A stretch of 64,000 nucleotides of DNA from assembly GCA_965230665.1 (NCBI GenBank), contig CBDDLM010000004.1:434001-498000 (forward strand), given 5' to 3'. Positions 60,110 through 64,000 of this stretch are shown one piece after another. The number at the start of each line of letters is the position of its first letter. Within the stretch, counting starts at the first letter, position 1. Source of the stretch: JAGNRR01 sp965230665 (GTDB lineage Bacteria; Bacteroidota; Bacteroidia; Chitinophagales; Chitinophagaceae). Both the position numbers and the translations under genes were made by a program. Under the pieces are notes generated by a model. That model was given only the letters and a program-made list of their open reading frames with translations, did not search any database and was not told the DNA's origin.

Positions 60110-60634
60110 ATGAATAGGCCATTAGTTCTGTTAGGTTTGCCAGGAAGTGGAAAAACTTTTTGGGGTAAAAAACTTGCTACACATTTGAACATTCCGTTCT
60201 ACGATCTGGATGAACTTATCGTTCAAGAAGCGGGCCTAACGATAAAGGAAATATTTGATGAAGGAGGTGAATCTTTATTTAGAAGTATCGAATCTTCAAC
60301 TTTATTCAATATTTGTCAAGCCAAAATTCAAGACAATTATATTCTAGCCTTAGGTGGTGGCACACCAGCCTTTAATAATAATATGGAACGGGTTAATACA
60401 AGTTGTACCTCTGTATTTCTAGATGTAAGCATTTCTACCGTTGTACACAACCTAGAGCATGACAAAGGAAACCATCGACCATTACTTGAACAGGCTGACA
60501 AGAAACTTCTAACTACTTTGTTGGAAAAATTACGAAGTGAACGAATATTGGCATATAATCAGGCCAACTACTTATTATATGAGGAAGAAATATCAATAGC
60601 TAATTTTGAAAAAATTATAACAGACGCACAATGA
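60110..60634 (+). CDS. aroK: Shikimate kinase
   Basis: A 174-residue kinase. LVLLGLPGSGKTFWGKKLATHL has Walker A at residues 8-15. FYDLDELIVQEAG holds the shikimate-binding Asp. IFDEGGESLFRSIESSTL has the substrate Arg, YILALGGGTPAF is the GGG motif, and NHRPLL the lid Arg. It phosphorylates shikimate on the way to chorismate and aromatic amino acids. The stop overlaps the next start by 4 bases. Confidence 0.93.
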   Translation: MNRPLVLLGLPGSGKTFWGKKLATHLNIPFYDLDELIVQEAGLTIKEIFDEGGESLFRSIESSTLFNICQAKIQDNYILALGGGTPAFNNNMERVNTSCTSVFLDVSISTVVHNLEHDKGNHRPLLEQADKKLLTTLLEKLRSERILAYNQANYLLYEEEISIANFEKIITDAQ

Positions 60635-61014
60635 AGAAAATAATAGTAATAGGAAGTATTTTGGCTGGTACAGCAGTTATTCTTGGTGCTTTGAATGCGC
60701 ATGCTTTAAAGGCATACTTTACTCCAGACACAACAAGTAGTTTTGCAACAGGTGTTCGCTATCAAATGTATCACGCATTAGCCATCCTCCTCTTAGGCAC
60801 ACTGAACTCATATCTTGGAAATAGGGCTAGCAAGAGAGTGCTTATTTTTTTCCTTTCAGGAACTATACTTTTTTCTGGGTCTATATACGCTTTATGTGTC
60901 TTGAAAAGCAATGGTATTATCGGCCTAACCGGTTTAGGTATTCTAACACCCATTGGTGGTGTACTACTTATAATAGGTTGGCTCTCCCTCATCATTTCTG
61001 CTTTAAAGAAATAA
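60631..61014 (+). CDS. DUF423 family small membrane protein
   Basis: A 127-residue protein with four hydrophobic segments (IIVIGSILAGTAVILGALNAHAL; ALAILLLGTL; VLIFFLSGTILFSGSIYAL; GGVLLIIGWLSLIISAL). The LGALNAHALK and GVRYQMYHALA motifs are diagnostic of DUF423. Function is unknown. It is translationally coupled to aroK (ATGA) and followed by a bidirectional terminator. Confidence 0.9.
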   Translation: MKKIIVIGSILAGTAVILGALNAHALKAYFTPDTTSSFATGVRYQMYHALAILLLGTLNSYLGNRASKRVLIFFLSGTILFSGSIYALCVLKSNGIIGLTGLGILTPIGGVLLIIGWLSLIISALKK

Positions 61015-61016
61015 AA

Positions 61017-61041
61017 AAAGAGCAACCTTAGGTCGCTCTTT
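61017..61041. terminator. Bidirectional terminator between aroK-DUF423 and the OmpA gene
   Basis: AAAGAGC and GCTCTTT arms, extended by ACC/GGT past one mismatch, with a short TTA loop and A/T tracts on both sides. It lies between two converging genes and can serve both. Confidence 0.75.
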
Positions 61042-61065
61042 ACTAATTAATTTAATAACTGATAG

Positions 61066-63222
61066 TTAGTACTGTTCACCGTCAACGGCAGTATCTCTTG
61101 CCCTTGCGCTATCTCCAGACTTGTCAATGTACTCAGGACGATTTTGATCATAAATGATTCTCTTGCCCGATACATCTCCAATGATACGGAACTCAGTACG
61201 ACGGTTGTATTGCATAAACTCTTCAGTCGTATTAGGTTTGATTGGATCTTTTTCTCCCAAACCTCGTGCTATCATTCTAGATCGCTCAACGCCTTTTTTC
61301 GTTAAGTAATCCAAAACAACCTGCGCTCTCTGCAATGATAAGTCTTTGTTGTATGTGTCACCTCCTCTATTATCCGTATATGACCTAATCTCAACACTTA
61401 TAGAAGGGTTATCTTTCATGAATGAAACAAGTGTGTCCATAGCCTTATATGAACCAGGATGGAATTTGTCGGTGTCAAAATCGTAATAAACATTTTGAAC
61501 GACGAACTCAGAACCGCTGCTCGCTTTACTCATATAAATGGTAACAGTTGTTGTATCATCAGGATCAATAACTGAACGACTAGAAGTGTTTACGATTGTT
61601 CTACCTGATACATAGCCTGCTTTATCCGCAGCGAGTGAATAGTCACTTCCAATTGGAGTATACATCAAGAAATTACCCGTTTTTGAGAAAAAGGTGTCCT
61701 GCATTTTACCGGATGTTTCATTCGACATCTTTACAACAACCTTATCAATTAATTCATTAGTTGATTCATCAATTACACGACCTCGAACATAAAAACTTGG
61801 TTCCTTAATTACACGCCAAATGTCATCACAACAAGTTGGGTTTTTCACGTAATAACTACCTAAACGATTCGATACGACATAACCATTTTGCTTTTCGTTC
61901 TGATCCTCTATATAGTACATATCGTCGGCTGGTGAATTAATTGGAAATCCTAGGTTTCGTGCATTATAATAACGTGACGGGCCACCATCGGCACAAAAAA
62001 CATCAAAACCACCTACACCTACTAAACCATTAGAAGACCAGTATAACTTACCGCCTTTGGAATCATAGTAAGGTGTTATTTCGTCACCTGTCGTATTCAC
62101 ACGTTTACCACAATTCTGTGGTCTACGATATTGTCTATCCTCATCACGAGTAGAATCATATACGGTATACCAGATATCAAATCCACCTACACCTTGTAGT
62201 TTACGATTAGAAGAAAAGAAAAGTACTTCTTTCTTACCTACATAAGCCATATAAGGATTCGTTACTGAAATCTTAGGATTCTCATCATCCTTCATGAAAT
62301 CTTGTGTTATTTGTAAACGCTTTGGTTTACCCCACAAACCAATCTTTCTATTGAACTTGGCTACCCAAATTTCACACTTTGTTTCCATGCTATCAAGTTC
62401 AACACACTTAGTGAAATAGAAACGATCTCCTCCTGGGCTCCAACAGCCATTACCAATATGATGTGACTTGGACTTAAATCGTCCCGCATCATCTTTAAAG
62501 TCCATAGCTACTTCAAAACTATCTTTTACTTTTGTGCGATCAAACTCCTTCGGTGCCCACTTAAATTTTGAATAATAATCCCGACGTTTGTCTTTCCCTT
62601 TATACAAAATTTTATTGGACTTCATTGTAGCGAATAAAAGGGCTGTATCACCTAAAGGTACTGGAGCATAATCAGTATATGCACTATTCACATTTGGACC
62701 AGCATTTTTAACATAAGCTCTTTCTGGATTTAAAATTGACTTCATAGCCATTTTACAACCAGCAATTTCTCTGTTTATTTGCTTGAATAATTTTCTTCTA
62801 TCACGAGCTCTATAGGTTCTTTTAAATTCCTCAAAACGCTCAATCGCTACTTCATACTCCCCATTCATTTTACGCATAATACCCTCTCTATAAGGCGCTT
62901 TTACGTAAATAGCAGATGCTAAATTATAGGCCATAAGGTAATGTTCTGCGGCCGGGCCGTAGTCACGATTCATCCTATACGACTCCGCTAATTTATAATG
63001 TACGTAAGGATTCCGTGGCTGTTCTTTTAAAAGCTGCACATAATAATCCTCTGCAGTATAGTAACTCCATTGGTCAAAGAGACGGTCTGCATACTTCAAC
63101 TTCTTTTTAAATGGAAGTTTAGAAGCAGGATCTTCTTTTTTATTAATTAGTCGTTGAGCATTTACGTTTCCTCCAAAAATGAGGAGCGATACCAGTGTTA
63201 AAAGCAATAGATTCTTATTCAT
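61066..63222 (-). CDS. OmpA family protein with TPR, PD40 and carboxypeptidase-like domains (PorE-like)
   Basis: A 718-residue outer-membrane-associated protein with a signal peptide (LLLLTLVSLLIFGGNVNAQ). TPR-like helices span about 40-170 (ADRLFDQWSYYTAEDYYVQLLKEQPRNPYVHYKLAESYRM). A PD40/WD40-like propeller spans about 185-470 (LFFSSNRKLQGVGGFDIWY; LYWSSNGLVGVGGFDVFC). A carboxypeptidase-regulatory domain lies at about 480-565, and an OmpA C-terminal domain at about 580-690 (YYDFDTDKFHPGSYKAM; IEIRSYTD-type strand; YNRRTEFRI). This order matches PorE-like proteins paired with PorP/SprF in type IX secretion or gliding. It lies 71 bases after the PorP gene. Confidence 0.9.
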   Translation of the reverse strand: MNKNLLLLTLVSLLIFGGNVNAQRLINKKEDPASKLPFKKKLKYADRLFDQWSYYTAEDYYVQLLKEQPRNPYVHYKLAESYRMNRDYGPAAEHYLMAYNLASAIYVKAPYREGIMRKMNGEYEVAIERFEEFKRTYRARDRRKLFKQINREIAGCKMAMKSILNPERAYVKNAGPNVNSAYTDYAPVPLGDTALLFATMKSNKILYKGKDKRRDYYSKFKWAPKEFDRTKVKDSFEVAMDFKDDAGRFKSKSHHIGNGCWSPGGDRFYFTKCVELDSMETKCEIWVAKFNRKIGLWGKPKRLQITQDFMKDDENPKISVTNPYMAYVGKKEVLFFSSNRKLQGVGGFDIWYTVYDSTRDEDRQYRRPQNCGKRVNTTGDEITPYYDSKGGKLYWSSNGLVGVGGFDVFCADGGPSRYYNARNLGFPINSPADDMYYIEDQNEKQNGYVVSNRLGSYYVKNPTCCDDIWRVIKEPSFYVRGRVIDESTNELIDKVVVKMSNETSGKMQDTFFSKTGNFLMYTPIGSDYSLAADKAGYVSGRTIVNTSSRSVIDPDDTTTVTIYMSKASSGSEFVVQNVYYDFDTDKFHPGSYKAMDTLVSFMKDNPSISVEIRSYTDNRGGDTYNKDLSLQRAQVVLDYLTKKGVERSRMIARGLGEKDPIKPNTTEEFMQYNRRTEFRIIGDVSGKRIIYDQNRPEYIDKSGDSARARDTAVDGEQY

Positions 63223-63293
63223 TTCTCTGAAATGTTGATGCTGTAAATATAGTTATTGAATTGATAAAAGCGAAAAGCTTTTAGCTTATTTTT

Positions 63294-64000
63294 TTAGAAA
63301 CGCGCGCATGGATAGCTTTGGTTTCTAAATCTGTCCAGAGCATTCGCCATAATGTATTGCAAGGCTATTTCAAAACCACCATAATTCGATACTCGTCCTA
63401 AGTTCTCAGCATTTCCCATATAGTCATAACCTACACCTACTCTGAAACCATTCCATTCCATTCCGGCAGTAATTAATACAGAACCGTTGTCATCCATGCG
63501 AGTATAACCTCCAACAAAAACAGCAGGAGCCAAAGCTCTTAAAGCATTTGGGTCTATAACATAATGTGCTTCCATACCCGCAACTAACTCTTGGGCTGAA
63601 GACTGTGTTTGGAACATAACCGCGGGCTTTAACGTCAATTGTTGAGACTCTCCTAAACTCCAAGCTAATCCAGCTTGACCTCCTAAGCGAATATCTAAAC
63701 CAACTTCGTTATTGGCCTTGGTTAAAAATGAAATTTTAGGTTGGTTTAAATTAAATACAGAACCTCCTAAGAAATAAGATAAATTATCTCTAAGCGTATG
63801 AGACCATTTTAAGCCAACATTCGCTGTAAAATAGTTATGTTTTGGATCTAATACTTCACCTGTAGTACCTGGTTGGAAACCTCCATTAAAAAATTCATCT
63901 CCCCAGTACAAATTAGCTAAGTCTACGCTTAAAGAGTGATACCCACCTTGCATCCCTAAAGAAAGCCTAGTCTTAGACTGGTCATCTAAAGTAAGATGGT
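63294..64000 (-). CDS. PorP/SprF family type IX secretion membrane protein (5' end outside window)
   Basis: The frame runs from the right edge without a stop, so the start lies beyond the window. Visible text: LSLGMQGGYHSLSVDLANLYWGDEFFNGGF, FTANVGLKWSHTLRDNLSYFLGGSVFNLNQPKISF, GAGMEWNGFRVGVGYDYMGN-like strands, and the end RFRNQSYPCARF with the Cys-Pro-x-Phe-like tail of this family. PorP/SprF proteins are outer-membrane barrels that help secrete or anchor large surface adhesins. The next gene is the OmpA/PD40 partner. Confidence 0.88.
   Translation of the reverse strand, partial: HLTLDDQSKTRLSLGMQGGYHSLSVDLANLYWGDEFFNGGFQPGTTGEVLDPKHNYFTANVGLKWSHTLRDNLSYFLGGSVFNLNQPKISFLTKANNEVGLDIRLGGQAGLAWSLGESQQLTLKPAVMFQTQSSAQELVAGMEAHYVIDPNALRALAPAVFVGGYTRMDDNGSVLITAGMEWNGFRVGVGYDYMGNAENLGRVSNYGGFEIALQYIMANALDRFRNQSYPCARF

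Noticed and set aside
63268..63287. Hairpin-like AAGCGAAAAG/CTTTTAGCTT between the PorP and OmpA genes
   Set aside because: No room for a loop and a central mismatch; the two genes are expected to be co-transcribed, so a terminator call is weak.
1..64000. Type IX sorting domains, CRISPR arrays, tRNA/rRNA genes, transposases and phage genes
   Set aside because: None found on reading; secreted enzymes here (GH10, DPP IV) end without a recognisable C-terminal sorting domain. A covariance-model search would be needed to exclude small RNAs.

Overview
This 64 kb window is a chromosomal stretch from a member of the Bacteroidota, probably an environmental (marine-type) flavobacterium or a close relative. 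The clues are a PorP/SprF-type protein followed by an OmpA/PD40 protein (type IX secretion and gliding type), a TonB-dependent receptor with a carboxypeptidase-regulatory N-terminus, a GH92 mannosidase, lipoprotein signals, short 5' leaders with TAnnTTTG -7 boxes, almost no Shine-Dalgarno sequences, and low G+C content. I see no rRNA, tRNA, CRISPR array, prophage or insertion sequence. No gap between genes reaches 300 bases.

Layout. 1-7.5 kb (minus strand): the 3' part of a GH92 mannosidase, an ATP-grasp protein, a YceI protein, two tandem paralogous outer-membrane barrels, lipoprotein MsrA and MsrB, and a geranylgeranyl-reductase-like flavoprotein. 7.6-10.1 kb: an erythromycin-esterase-like protein, a Crp/Fnr regulator and a DUF4386 membrane protein. 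10.2-18.7 kb: a CDP-sugar cluster on the minus strand (rfbF, rfbG, an RmlC-like epimerase, an RmlD-like reductase) that also holds an unusual M19-dipeptidase-like gene and a thioredoxin-like lipoprotein. It is split by a plus-strand block of GH10 xylanase, a small barrel, a TrmH-type methyltransferase and a GNAT acetyltransferase. 18.8-33.1 kb: Pif1-like helicase, a second flavoprotein reductase, TonB receptor, NADP-isocitrate dehydrogenase, a peptidase/hydrolase operon, ABC-F ATPase and dipeptidyl peptidase IV.

33.5-39.5 kb is the most interesting part: a compact block of unrecognised genes around a two-component system. A minus-strand operon encodes a NarL-type response regulator, a protein with two copies of one unknown domain, a seven-helix membrane protein and a histidine kinase. 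It converges on a plus-strand pair (a Cys-rich mini-protein and a membrane/coiled-coil protein). A divergent pair encodes a small soluble protein and an outer-membrane barrel. Three copies of a 16-bp palindrome, TACYAC-N4-GTGGTA, lie at the divergent promoter region and upstream of the regulator. Two of them directly abut a TTG -33 element with identical 20-bp spacing to the -7 box. I read this as a self-contained, autoregulated signalling system.

39.5-64 kb: queG, a tail-specific protease, an FtsE-like ATPase, two divergent glycosyltransferase blocks with a sugar formyltransferase, surE, DUF4153, a MauG-type cytochrome c peroxidase with a TlpA-like thioredoxin, TfoX-N, a divergent lactate/malate dehydrogenase-like protein, a Na+/H+ antiporter, ubiX, a thioredoxin-fold protein, yebC, a GT9 glycosyltransferase, a LysM/RlpA-like protein, shikimate kinase, DUF423, and the OmpA-PorP pair running off the right edge.
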